From DASZIT01 sp963770635 (GTDB lineage Bacteria > Actinomycetota > Acidimicrobiia > Acidimicrobiales > RAAP-2): a DNA stretch of 64,000 nt. Positions 42,666 through 50,932 of the stretch are shown here, in pieces. The stretch spans positions 62,001-126,000 of the forward strand of contig CAVYQI010000005.1 in NCBI GenBank assembly GCA_963770635.1. Reading direction: 5' to 3'. The notes under the pieces are model-generated. The model saw only the letters and a program-made list of their open reading frames with translations, did no database searches and was not told the DNA's origin. A program made the position numbers and the translations under genes. How positions within the stretch are numbered: position 1 is the first letter of the stretch; every line of letters begins with the position of its first letter.

Positions 42666-43106
42666 ATGCCACTCAGCGGAACGTACGTGCCCAGCCCGGC
42701 GCAATGGGTCCGGGATCAGGTGGAGCTCTATGAGAGCTCCGGCGGGACCGAGGGAACCACCTTGCGGGACATGCCGGTGATCGTGCTCACCACCAAGGGA
42801 GCCAAATCGGGAAACATCAGGAAGTCACCCCTCATGAGGGTGGAGCACGACGGCACCTACGCGATCGTGGCATCCAAGGGTGGTGCCCCCGACAACCCGG
42901 TCTGGTACTACAACGTCGTCTCCAACCCGGAGGTCGAGCTGCAGGACGGAGCCTCCCGATGGGACATGGTGGCCCGCGAGGTCACCGGCGACGAGAAGAA
43001 GGTCTGGTGGGACCGGGCCGTTGCCGCCTACCCCGATTACGCCGAGTACCAGAAGAAGACCGATCGTCAGATCCCGGTGTTCGTCGTCGAGCGACGCGAC
43101 GCCTGA
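42666..43106 (+). CDS. Nitroreductase/F420-dependent deazaflavin oxidoreductase (Ddn family)
   Basis: 146 residues. DMPVIVLTTKGAKSGNIRKSPLMRVEHDG, read in pieces, with YAIVASKGGAPDNPVWYYNV and NPEVELQDG, is the split-barrel Ddn/FDOR-A pattern that binds deazaflavin F420. Likely an F420H2-dependent reductase of quinones or small electrophiles. The npdG gene at 55 kb fits an F420-using organism. The downstream acyl-CoA dehydrogenase gene starts 44 bp later and may be co-transcribed. Confidence 0.88.
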   Translation: MPLSGTYVPSPAQWVRDQVELYESSGGTEGTTLRDMPVIVLTTKGAKSGNIRKSPLMRVEHDGTYAIVASKGGAPDNPVWYYNVVSNPEVELQDGASRWDMVAREVTGDEKKVWWDRAVAAYPDYAEYQKKTDRQIPVFVVERRDA

Positions 43107-43150
43107 CCCCCGCCCCGAACCACGCTCATCCAACGCAGGAGAGAATCGAC

Positions 43151-44419
43151 ATGCCCATCAATGTGACGCCCATCGTCGGTGTGGATGCCGAGATCAACGA
43201 CCTCCGACGCCGGACCGCCGACCTGATCAACGCCGAGGTCCTTCCGAACGAAGGAAAGCTGTGGGGCTCGGCCGAGGGCAGAGCGGTGAGCGACGAGGAG
43301 CGGGATGAGCTGAGGCATCAGGCGGCCGGACTTCGCGAAGAAGTCAAGGACAAGGTCAAGAAGGCCGGTTTGTGGGCGCCGCACCTTCCCGCGGAGTACG
43401 GAGGCATGGGGCTCGACTTCTTGCAGCTCGCCTATATGTACGAAGTGCTGGCCTACGCCACCGGCGCCGCCACTCTGTTCGGGGTCGCCGCGCCCAACTC
43501 CGGCAATGCCACCATCCTGGTGAAGTACGGGACGGAGGAGCAGAAGCGCAAGTGGCTGCTGCCGTTGATCGACGGAACGCTGGAATCGGGTTTTTCCATG
43601 ACCGAGCCCGACGCCGCCGGTTCCGATCCGCGGTCGCTGGCCACCGAGGCGGTGCGGGAGGGCGACGAATGGGTCATCAACGGGCACAAGTGGTTCACCT
43701 CCAACGGGTGGGCCGCCGACTTCTTCATCGTGATGTGCCGGGCCAACGACCCGTCAGGGGAGCTCGGCAAACCCGGTCAGATGACCCAGATCATCGTGCC
43801 CTCCAAGACCGCCGGGGTGAACATCATCCGGGGCATCGGGATCTTCGGCCACTCCAGCTCCGACCACTGCGAGATCGTCTACGACAACGTGCGGGTGCCG
43901 GTGGAGAACACCCTGGGCCTGGTCGGCCAGGGGCACAAGGCCGCCCAGGATCGTCTGGGGGCCGGCCGGGTCTACCACTGCATGAACTCCATCGGGCAGA
44001 TGTGGCGTGCCTTCGACCTCATGGTCGAGCGGTCCCTGGTCCGCGAGGTCCACGGTGGTTTGTTGAAGGACAAGCAGTTCATCCAGGGCTTCATCGCCGA
44101 CAGCTACATGGATATCCAGGCGGCCCGACTGTTGACCATCAACACCGCCGAGAAGGTCGCGGCCGACGATCCGCAGGTGCGGACCGCCATCTCCGCCATC
44201 AAGGTGTTCGTCCCCGCCGCCTACCACCGGGTGGTGGACCGGGCGATCCAGGTGTGGGGCGGCGCCGGGGTGAGCAACGACCTGCCGCTGGGCCGCATGT
44301 ACCTGGGCGCCCGGGTGTTGCGCCTGGCCGACGGGCCCGACGAGGTCCATCGGATCCTGATGGCCAAGAACATCCTCCACGAGTACGAGTCGGGGAATAC
44401 CTGGGATTTCGGCCGCTGA
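43151..44419 (+). CDS. Acyl-CoA dehydrogenase family protein
   Basis: 422 residues from ATG 43151 with AGGAGAG upstream. FAD/acyl-CoA motifs are FSMTEPDAAGSDP, HKWFTSNG and QVWGGAGVSNDLPLGRMYLGAR. The C-terminal ADGPDEVHRILMAK is the ACAD10/11-like variant in which the usual catalytic-glutamate loop (EGT) reads DGP. Catalyses FAD-dependent alpha,beta-dehydrogenation of an acyl-CoA, or acts on 4-hydroxyacyl-CoA as in ACAD10/11. Precedes the YbjQ-like operon by 65 bp. Confidence 0.92.
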   Translation: MPINVTPIVGVDAEINDLRRRTADLINAEVLPNEGKLWGSAEGRAVSDEERDELRHQAAGLREEVKDKVKKAGLWAPHLPAEYGGMGLDFLQLAYMYEVLAYATGAATLFGVAAPNSGNATILVKYGTEEQKRKWLLPLIDGTLESGFSMTEPDAAGSDPRSLATEAVREGDEWVINGHKWFTSNGWAADFFIVMCRANDPSGELGKPGQMTQIIVPSKTAGVNIIRGIGIFGHSSSDHCEIVYDNVRVPVENTLGLVGQGHKAAQDRLGAGRVYHCMNSIGQMWRAFDLMVERSLVREVHGGLLKDKQFIQGFIADSYMDIQAARLLTINTAEKVAADDPQVRTAISAIKVFVPAAYHRVVDRAIQVWGGAGVSNDLPLGRMYLGARVLRLADGPDEVHRILMAKNILHEYESGNTWDFGR

Positions 44420-44484
44420 TCAGGCCGCCGGGTGGCCAACCGGCGCGGTGCCGGATCCGGATCATGGCGGTAGGGTGACGTTCG

Positions 44485-44886
44485 ATGACCAGCATGGATG
44501 ACTCCTTCGATCTCGACCTGGCCGCCGCCTCGCTGCGGGCCGACAACTCCGATGTGCACATCCTCTTGAAAGTGTTGGTCGACCAGCTCAAAGAAACGTT
44601 GGGTGATCGGCTCCGCATCGAACGGGCCGGAGGACGGTTCCGGAAGACAGATGCCATCAAGTCGGTCCAGATCACCATGGGTCCCGACCACTTCGAGGCG
44701 GTGGTCGACGGGAGCGGGTTGATCTGCACCGTCGGGCATGCCTCGGGAGGGATCCGCATCCGGAGCGACCAGGTGGACATGGAGACCTGGATGGCCAAGT
44801 TGCTCGGGGCCCTTCAGACCGAGGCCGCCCACAGCCAAACCGCCCGGCAGGCTCTCGAGAACATCGTCATAGGAGGCAACCGATGA
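44485..44886 (+). CDS. Conserved-looking 133-residue protein, first gene of the YbjQ-like operon
   Basis: Starts at ATG 44485 (or 44494). Contains DNSDVHILLKVLVDQLKETL, a possible helix, then strands VQITMGPDHFEAVVDGSGLICTV and GGIRIRSDQVDMETWMAKLL (read in pieces) and a C-terminal helix. No family recognised. Its stop overlaps the next start (ATGA), so it is coupled to three YbjQ-like proteins and is presumably part of their function. No signal peptide or membrane segment. Confidence 0.72.
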   Translation: MTSMDDSFDLDLAAASLRADNSDVHILLKVLVDQLKETLGDRLRIERAGGRFRKTDAIKSVQITMGPDHFEAVVDGSGLICTVGHASGGIRIRSDQVDMETWMAKLLGALQTEAAHSQTARQALENIVIGGNR

Positions 44887-45704
44887 CCGACACCCCCGAG
44901 GTCCTTCCGGAGGGCCGGCCGGAGGGACTCCCCGAGGCCACCAGCCACCGGCTGGCGGAATTGGAGCATGGCCTGTTCACCTCGGATCTGTCAGTCAATG
45001 AGTTCCTGTTGATCAAGGAAGTGGGATTCCACCCGCTCGGATTCGTGATGGGCTCGTCGATCTATCACACCGGCATCCAGACGCGGAAGTGGGGTCAGAG
45101 CCAGGAGCTGAGCAAGCTCACCGAGGCGATGTACAACGCCCGGGAATTGGCCATGACCCGCATGGAGGAAGAGGCGGCTGAACTGGGGGCCGACGGCGTG
45201 GTGGGGGTCCGGCTCGACGTCAACTATTACGAGTGGGGCAAGGATGCCGCCGAGTTCATCGCCGTGGGTACCGCGGTGAAGGCGGAGAGCGGGGTCTCGC
45301 ATCGCAACAAATTGGGCAAGCCGTTCACCTCGGATCTGTCGGGGCAGGATTTCTGGACCTTGATGCAGACCGGCTACATCCCCCAGGGTCTGGTCATGGG
45401 GACCTGCGTCTACCACATCGCCCACCGGGGTCTCGGCCAGACACTGGGCTCGGCCGGGCAGAACATCGAGCTCCCCAACTTCACCCAGGCCCTCTACGAA
45501 GCTCGGGAGCTGGCCATGACCCGCATGCAAGATGAGGCCGACCAACTTGGCGCCTCCGGCATTGTCGGCGTGCGCCTCGAGGAGAAGTCGCACCAGTGGG
45601 GGAGCCACACCATCGAGTTCCTCTCGCTGGGGACGGCGGTGGTCAAGACGTCGGGCGAGGTCACCCTGCCCACCCCCACCACCATCATTTCGCTCGACAA
45701 CTGA
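44883..45704 (+). CDS. Double-module YbjQ/heavy-metal-binding-like protein 1
   Basis: 273 residues with two related modules (about 30-140 and 150-265). Each opens with LFTSDLSVNEFLL or PFTSDLSGQDFWTL, continues G(F/Y)(H/I)P.G.VMG..(I/V)YH, has an ARELAMTRM helix and ends GVVGVRL...FIAVGTAVK. The A-x-x-LGADGVVGVRL portion matches the YbjQ (DUF74) fold, a pentameric small domain once named heavy-metal-binding. No metal-ligand cysteines stand out. Coupled on both sides. Confidence 0.78.
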   Translation: MTDTPEVLPEGRPEGLPEATSHRLAELEHGLFTSDLSVNEFLLIKEVGFHPLGFVMGSSIYHTGIQTRKWGQSQELSKLTEAMYNARELAMTRMEEEAAELGADGVVGVRLDVNYYEWGKDAAEFIAVGTAVKAESGVSHRNKLGKPFTSDLSGQDFWTLMQTGYIPQGLVMGTCVYHIAHRGLGQTLGSAGQNIELPNFTQALYEARELAMTRMQDEADQLGASGIVGVRLEEKSHQWGSHTIEFLSLGTAVVKTSGEVTLPTPTTIISLDN

Positions 45705-46603
45705 TGGCGGACCCGGTTACTGACCTTCCGGAGGCCGCCAACCGGAGGTTCGCCAGTGGGGCGTTCACCTCCGGGCTCACCGTGCCCGACTTCGCTGCCT
45801 GTCTGCAGATGGGACTGGAACCGGTGGGGTACGTGCAGGGTTTCTGCGTGATGCAATGGGGGTGGTACGGGATCAACTCCCCCTACCGGCGGGGGCTCTC
45901 ACCGTATGGCGGCGGTCAGGGTGGGTACATGGAGAGCTGGCAGTGTCCCCATGGATTTGTCTCGGCCGAGCACCGGAGCTGGGGTCAGAACTACCAGCAG
46001 CGGTGGGTCGAGGACGCCTGGGGCCAGGGATTTGGGAACGCCTACTCGCGGATGCTCGAGGAAGCCGTTGCTCTCGGGGCCCACGGGGTGGTCGGCGTGG
46101 TCGACACGTCAGATCGTCTCGGCGACTTGGGCGTGCTGGAGTTCCATGTCCGCGGTACGGCGGTGAAGGTCGACGATGCCTCCGGCCCACCCGGAGGCCA
46201 GCCGTGGACCACCTACCTGGCCGGCCAGCGGCTGGCCAAGTTGATCGAGGCCGGGTACATGCCGGTCTCGGTGGCGGCGGCGGTGTCCTCGGTCCGGGTC
46301 TGGGCCTACTGCATGACCGAGTACCTGCTCGAAGGGACCAACTCCAGCTGGGGCGTGGCCCAGGCCGGAGCGGAGATCACCCAGGTGGCCTCGGCACAGA
46401 TGGCTGCCCGCCAGATCGCCCGCGAACACGTCCGGTCGCAGATGGGAGGGGACTCCCTGCACGGGGCCGCAATGGTCGTCTCCGAACGCGAGCTGGGCGC
46501 GGGAGACCAGGAGGTCCAGTGCGTGCTTCGGGGAAATCGGGTTCGGCGATTCAGGGACTTCGACCCGATGCCCGTTCCCCATCCCACGGTGAGGCTGTCG
46601 TGA
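45704..46603 (+). CDS. Double-module YbjQ-like protein 2
   Basis: 299 residues; ATG shares one base with the previous stop (TGATG). Module one has FTSGLTVPDFAACLQMGLEPVGYV (read in pieces) with a long Y/G/W-rich insertion (YRRGLSPYGGGQGGYMESW) and ends ALGAHGVVGVVD...FHVRGTAVK. Module two (about 165-285) begins TYLAGQRLAKLIEAGYMPV. It is the most divergent of the three paralogues. Confidence 0.75.
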   Translation: MADPVTDLPEAANRRFASGAFTSGLTVPDFAACLQMGLEPVGYVQGFCVMQWGWYGINSPYRRGLSPYGGGQGGYMESWQCPHGFVSAEHRSWGQNYQQRWVEDAWGQGFGNAYSRMLEEAVALGAHGVVGVVDTSDRLGDLGVLEFHVRGTAVKVDDASGPPGGQPWTTYLAGQRLAKLIEAGYMPVSVAAAVSSVRVWAYCMTEYLLEGTNSSWGVAQAGAEITQVASAQMAARQIAREHVRSQMGGDSLHGAAMVVSERELGAGDQEVQCVLRGNRVRRFRDFDPMPVPHPTVRLS

Positions 46604-47460
46604 ATTCCTTGAATCGGCTCGAGGGCGCACCTCGGGAGCCCGTCGACATCAAGGCCGAGATGCGCCGCGCCGTCGATGCGTTGCACAGCCAAACCCACAA
46701 GAAGGATTCAATGACTTCGGACCTTTCTATTGATGAAGAGCTGAACCTGCACTCCATCGGGTGGGAGCCGGTCGAACTGGTGTGCGGGGTGTCCCTGTAC
46801 TCGGTGCCGATGGGGGTATGGAACTGGGGCCAGGGCGAGATCAGCTGGGCCTCGGCGGCCTATGCCCATGCGTTCGAGGGTGCCATTGCCCGCATCCATC
46901 GCGAATGCGCGAAAGCCGGTGGTCATGGCGTTGTCGGCGTGCAGGTCGAACGGTCGATCCATCGCCACCATATCGATGTGACGCTGCTGGGGACCGCGGT
47001 CCGCCCGGTCGGAACCAAGCGGGTGGATGCCGACCAGGTGTTCGTGTCAGACCTCTCGGCCCGTGACTTCACCCTGTTGCAGGTATCGGGATGGCAGCCG
47101 CTGGGCCTGGCGGTGGGAGCCAGTTTTGTCTACGCGCCGCGCCGGTCCATCGGGACGGCGATGCAGCAGAAATCTCAGAACGTCGAGCTGACCAACTTTA
47201 CCGAGGCGATGTATGCGGCCCGGGAGTCGGCCATGGAACGGATGCAGTCGTCTGCCCTCGCCATGGCCGGGACCGGCGTGGTGGAGGTGAAGGTCACCGA
47301 AGGCCCGATGGATTTTGCCCGTCACGCGGTGGGGTTCGCCGCCTGGGGCACCGTGGTCCGGCTAGCGGGGGACAGCCACCGCACCCTGCAGCCGTCGATG
47401 GTGGTCCCGCTGGATGATCTGGGTGCCGCATTCGAGGCCACCGCCCTGCGGGGGAAATAG
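46600..47460 (+). CDS. Double-module YbjQ-like protein 3
   Basis: 286 residues from GTG 46600, overlapping the previous stop (GTGA). Module one starts MTSDLSIDEELNLHSIGWEP and ends GGHGVVGVQVERSIH...LLGTAVRP; module two starts FVSDLSARDFTLLQVSGWQP and ends GTGVVEVKVTEG...AAWGTVVR. The order of elements matches paralogues 1 and 2, indicating duplication of a two-module ancestor. It is the last gene of the operon, convergent with the DUF2510 protein. Confidence 0.77.
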   Translation: MNSLNRLEGAPREPVDIKAEMRRAVDALHSQTHKKDSMTSDLSIDEELNLHSIGWEPVELVCGVSLYSVPMGVWNWGQGEISWASAAYAHAFEGAIARIHRECAKAGGHGVVGVQVERSIHRHHIDVTLLGTAVRPVGTKRVDADQVFVSDLSARDFTLLQVSGWQPLGLAVGASFVYAPRRSIGTAMQQKSQNVELTNFTEAMYAARESAMERMQSSALAMAGTGVVEVKVTEGPMDFARHAVGFAAWGTVVRLAGDSHRTLQPSMVVPLDDLGAAFEATALRGK

Positions 47461-47480
47461 CGCCATCTTCGGGGGATGAG

Positions 47481-48830
47481 TCAGTGGTCAGCCGTGGCTG
47501 CATGGGTGTGCTCGGTCCATTCGGTCCCGTCCCAGTAGCGCAGGAGCGACGAGTCGTCGTAGTCGGCGTACCAACCGGGCGGGTAGGCGTCAGCCGCTTC
47601 CGGCTCGGTCACTTCCGCGTCGGTGACTTCGGGCTCGGTCACTTCCGCGTCGGTGACTTCGGGCTCGGTCACTTCCGCGTCGGTGACTTCGGGCTCGGTC
47701 ACTTCCGCGTCGGTGACTTCGGGCTCGGTCACTTCCGCGTCGGTGACATCGGGCTCGACGATGGCGCGGCCTGGGTCAGCCACGTCGGCCTCTTCCGTCC
47801 CGCCCGCCTCGGGCCGTTGGTCCTCAGCAACCTGAGAGTCCGGCACCTCCGACGTTGACGGTGTCTCAGCCGACTCGCCGTGATCGAGCCGCTCGGGCGG
47901 GGCCGCCGCCTCCACCACCTGGCGATCCTGTTCGGCGAGTTGGGCCAGGGCCGCATCCAGCGTCGGGAGTCCGGAATACTTGAAGGCCTTGTCGGTGTCG
48001 TTGACCGACTCCGTGGCCTCCGCGGCTTCCAATGTAGCTACAGCCGCCGCCGCGGCCGGCGGTGGAGGGGGAGCGATGGGACTCAGGCCTTCCATGACGG
48101 GGCCGGACCGGGTCGGTCCCGCGCCCGCAAGACCTGGACCGACGGTCCGTTTCGGGGGGCGCCGGAGCCCGGTCGGGAACACGGCCCACGCCATGATGAG
48201 AAGCAGGCAGCCCCCGAAGGCCACGAACACCCCGTATGCGATTGAAACCGGCGGATGGGAAAAACCCGGGCCGACATAGGTGTGTATCTGGGTGACACCG
48301 AGGATCACCGGCACCAGGGACAGGAATCCGATCAGCGCCGATGCCAGAGCGATCCGTGGGAAGGGGAGGACCAGGGCCTGGACGGCGCAGACGCCCGCCA
48401 GACCGACCAGAATCTCGGCCACACTGTTGCGCCATCCGTGGGACATGATCTTGAACAGGTCGCCGCGGATGGACGACGACGGACCACCGTTGAGAGAGAC
48501 CTGGATCGATGCCCATGGAAGCCACGGCGACGATCCGAGGACGATTGAACTGAGGAAGATCCCGATCCTGGCCAGGGAAAACTGCCGGCGACCGTGCCGA
48601 ACTGGCGGCGGCGCGGCGGGGACTACCACCGTCGGGATGGTCGGGGATGGCGTATCGCTCCGCTGGAGTTGGGCGACTGCGTCCCGCCAGCCGGATTCGT
48701 CTTTGTTGTACTGAAAGACGGGTGTGGGAACGGCGTCGAGGCTGTCCATGATCGCCCAGTGCTCGGGCATGTCGACGATGCACCAGCGCCGCCCGGTCAC
48801 GAGGATCGGAAATCCATGCAATGTCGCCAT
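47481..48830 (-). CDS. Membrane protein with acidic repeat linker and C-terminal DUF2510
   Basis: 449 residues from ATG 48830, supported by AAGGGGAG 7 bp upstream. Residues about 70-220 contain four hydrophobic segments (for example IGIFLSSIVLGSSPWLPWASI and IAYGVFVAFGGCLLLIMAWAV). A long P/A/E-rich linker follows, including five exact 10-residue acidic units (EPEVTDAEVT). The C-terminus PPGWYADYDDSSLLRYWDGTEW is DUF2510, a small actinobacterial domain usually placed next to membrane segments. Role unknown; the linker may project DUF2510 away from the membrane. Confidence 0.8.
   Translation of the reverse strand: MATLHGFPILVTGRRWCIVDMPEHWAIMDSLDAVPTPVFQYNKDESGWRDAVAQLQRSDTPSPTIPTVVVPAAPPPVRHGRRQFSLARIGIFLSSIVLGSSPWLPWASIQVSLNGGPSSSIRGDLFKIMSHGWRNSVAEILVGLAGVCAVQALVLPFPRIALASALIGFLSLVPVILGVTQIHTYVGPGFSHPPVSIAYGVFVAFGGCLLLIMAWAVFPTGLRRPPKRTVGPGLAGAGPTRSGPVMEGLSPIAPPPPPAAAAAVATLEAAEATESVNDTDKAFKYSGLPTLDAALAQLAEQDRQVVEAAAPPERLDHGESAETPSTSEVPDSQVAEDQRPEAGGTEEADVADPGRAIVEPDVTDAEVTEPEVTDAEVTEPEVTDAEVTEPEVTDAEVTEPEVTDAEVTEPEAADAYPPGWYADYDDSSLLRYWDGTEWTEHTHAATADH
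47602..47751. repeat. Five tandem 30-bp repeats inside the DUF2510 gene
   Basis: Five consecutive 30-bp units at 47602, 47632, 47662, 47692 and 47722 are identical apart from one base near the end of the last. Each encodes ten residues of the acidic linker on the minus strand, in frame. Such arrays change copy number by slippage, so linker length may vary between strains. Confidence 0.9.
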
Positions 48831-48949
48831 CGGTCGCTCCCCTTGCACCTCAACCCCGTTGTCGGGTGCACCGCTCCACAGCATCGTACTGTCTGGGATG
48901 ACCGGGGCCAGGGCGGGCTGCCGAGGTCAGCGGCAGGGAAGTCGGGGAG

Positions 48950-50071
48950 TCAGACGGTGACTCCCGCCTGCATGCGCTCCGTCGCCTCGATGTACTCCTC
49001 GACCATGCTGAAGACAACGTCTTTGGCCTTCCGCACGACAGTGGCTCGTCCGATGACCTGGCCGCACGGATTGAAGGCCACATCCTTGGCCTGCTCGGGA
49101 TACTTGTGGCCGCGGGACACGGCTTCGATGGCCACCATCATCTGCAGGGGCATGGGCAGGGGGCCGGGAGAATCCTCCGCTTCCCACGCTTCGGTCCAGT
49201 CGTTCTTGAGCATCCGGCAGGGCTTGCCCGTGAACGAACGGGAGCGGACGGTGTCGCGGCTGTTGGCGGCCAGGTAGGTCTCCATCTGCTTGGGCGGGAT
49301 GTCGGCTTCCTCCACCGTCAGCCACAACGTCCCCGACCACACCCCCTGGGCCCCGAGGGCCAGGGCGGCCGCCATCTGGCGACCGCTGCCCACCCCACCG
49401 GCGGCCAGCACCGGGATCGGCGAGACCGCGTCGATGACCTCGGGCCACAGCACGATGCTGCCGACGTCTCCGGTATGGCCGCCGCCTTCCGATCCTTGAC
49501 AGACGATGAAGTCGAGCCCGGCCGCCTTGTGGCTGAGCGCATGCTTGACCGACCCGGCGAGGGCGCCGATCATCAGTCCGGCTCCCTGGATCCGCTCGAC
49601 GACATCAGGCGGAGGTGTGCCGAGGGCGTTGGCGATGAGCCGGACCTTCGGGTGGCGGAGGGCGACATCGATCAACCCGGCGGCGTGGGCCGCCGTCCAG
49701 CCGATCATGCCGTTGGTTCGACGCTCGTCCTCGGGGATCTCCGGGACGCCGTGATCGGCGAGGATCTTGAGGGCGAACTCCTTGTGCTGGGGTGGGACCA
49801 GACCGCGGATTTGGGCTTCGAGTTTGTCCGGGTCCATTTCGTCCATGCCCTCGTACTTGGCCGGAATCACGATGTCGACGCCGTAGGGATGGTCGCCGAT
49901 GTGTTCGTCGATCCAGGTGAGCTCGATTTCGAGCTGGTCGGGTGTGAAGCCGATGGCGCCGAGCACGCCGATCCCTCCGGCGTTGGAGACGGCGGCCACC
50001 ACGTCGCGGCAGTGGGTGAAGGCGAAAATCGGGAACTCGATGCCCAGCTTGTTGCGGATCTCGGTGTTCAT
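48950..50071 (-). CDS. Nitronate monooxygenase family flavoprotein
   Basis: 373 residues from ATG 50071 with GAGAGAGG upstream. A TIM-barrel FMN enzyme of the 2-nitropropane dioxygenase/enoyl reductase II family: SNAGGIGVLGAIGFTPDQL, GLDFIVCQGSEGGGHTG (H199 near the FMN), PVLAAGGVGSGRQMAAALALGAQGV (read in pieces). Oxidises nitronates, or reduces enoyl substrates in related enzymes. It starts 8 bp after the TetR gene on the same strand, so the regulator probably controls it. Confidence 0.88.
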   Translation of the reverse strand: MNTEIRNKLGIEFPIFAFTHCRDVVAAVSNAGGIGVLGAIGFTPDQLEIELTWIDEHIGDHPYGVDIVIPAKYEGMDEMDPDKLEAQIRGLVPPQHKEFALKILADHGVPEIPEDERRTNGMIGWTAAHAAGLIDVALRHPKVRLIANALGTPPPDVVERIQGAGLMIGALAGSVKHALSHKAAGLDFIVCQGSEGGGHTGDVGSIVLWPEVIDAVSPIPVLAAGGVGSGRQMAAALALGAQGVWSGTLWLTVEEADIPPKQMETYLAANSRDTVRSRSFTGKPCRMLKNDWTEAWEAEDSPGPLPMPLQMMVAIEAVSRGHKYPEQAKDVAFNPCGQVIGRATVVRKAKDVVFSMVEEYIEATERMQAGVTV

Positions 50072-50079
50072 GACGGGGG

Positions 50080-50778
50080 TTACCTCTCTCTGTGGGATTG
50101 CGTCCGGGATGGTCGGGATACATCGGAAGTCTCGTTGCCGCGCCGACGGCTGGCGGTTGCCGGGCGGCCAGCAGCGGGCGGGCGTTGCATGCCCATCAAA
50201 GCGGCCAGACCGGAGACGGCGAGATCGTCGTTCACCGAGTCGGGCTCGATGCGGCGCTGCATCTCCAGTCCGGTGAGAAGGGCATGGACCAGGATGGCCA
50301 GATCGTCGGCATCGGCGACCGGCTCGACCCCGACCCTCGACGCCCATCGGGACAGCTCATGGGCACTGTGGCGGCGGGCTTCGGCGTCGCGGGCCCGAAG
50401 GGCATCGGCCACCTCGGGGTCGCGAGCGGCCCGGAGCCACAGTTCGTGTTCGAGCAGCGACAGGCGTTCCGCGTCGGTGCCGGGATTGTTGCCGACGTTG
50501 TCCCATACCGCGGCCAGCTGGCCGACGGGAGAGTCGGTGATGGCCACTTCGGCGAACAGCACGGTGAGGACCGATTGCTTCCAGGCGTCGAGCACGGCCA
50601 ACAGCAGTCCTTGCTTGCTGCCGAAGTGGGCGTAGACGGCCCCGGAGGTCCGCCCAGCCGCCTCGGCCACGGCATCGACCGAGACCCCGTCGATGCCGCG
50701 GTCAGCGAAGAGATCGGCTCCGGCCGCCAGCAGCCGCGCCCGGGTCTCCGCCTTCCGCTCCGCTTGGGTTTGGGCCAC
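50080..50778 (-). CDS. TetR-family transcriptional regulator
   Basis: 232 residues from GTG 50778. The N-terminal HTH is intact: TRARLLAAGADLFADRGIDG, then SVDAVAEAAGRTSGAVYAHFGSKQGLL. A helical ligand domain follows, and an R/S-rich tail ends the protein. It is co-transcribed with the nitronate monooxygenase and divergent from the aldehyde dehydrogenase, with an imperfect inverted repeat in the gap. Confidence 0.9.
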   Translation of the reverse strand: MAQTQAERKAETRARLLAAGADLFADRGIDGVSVDAVAEAAGRTSGAVYAHFGSKQGLLLAVLDAWKQSVLTVLFAEVAITDSPVGQLAAVWDNVGNNPGTDAERLSLLEHELWLRAARDPEVADALRARDAEARRHSAHELSRWASRVGVEPVADADDLAILVHALLTGLEMQRRIEPDSVNDDLAVSGLAALMGMQRPPAAGRPATASRRRGNETSDVSRPSRTQSHRER

Positions 50779-50807
50779 GTTGCTCCCTCGGGTTGCCCGG
50801 AACCATC

Positions 50808-50837
50808 CGTTACATACCGGACACTACATATATAACG
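50808..50837. promoter_or_regulatory. Candidate operator/promoter region between tetR and aldehyde dehydrogenase
   Basis: CGTTACATA (50808-50816) and TATATAACG (50829-50837) form an imperfect inverted repeat (8 of 9 positions) with a 12-bp spacer in an unusually AT-rich stretch. It could be a TetR operator overlapping the divergent promoters. Confidence 0.4.
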
Positions 50838-50932
50838 AACCCTATGCAAGACGCCGGCAGGACGCCGGTTCGCCGGGTACTTCGATCGTCGGTGCGTGCC
50901 TATGCTGAGGCGAAGCCACTTCGACGAGGGGG

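Noticed and set aside
47602..47751. Regular 30-bp repeats that might suggest a CRISPR array.
   Set aside because: There are no spacers; the units are contiguous, in frame and encode a repeated decapeptide.
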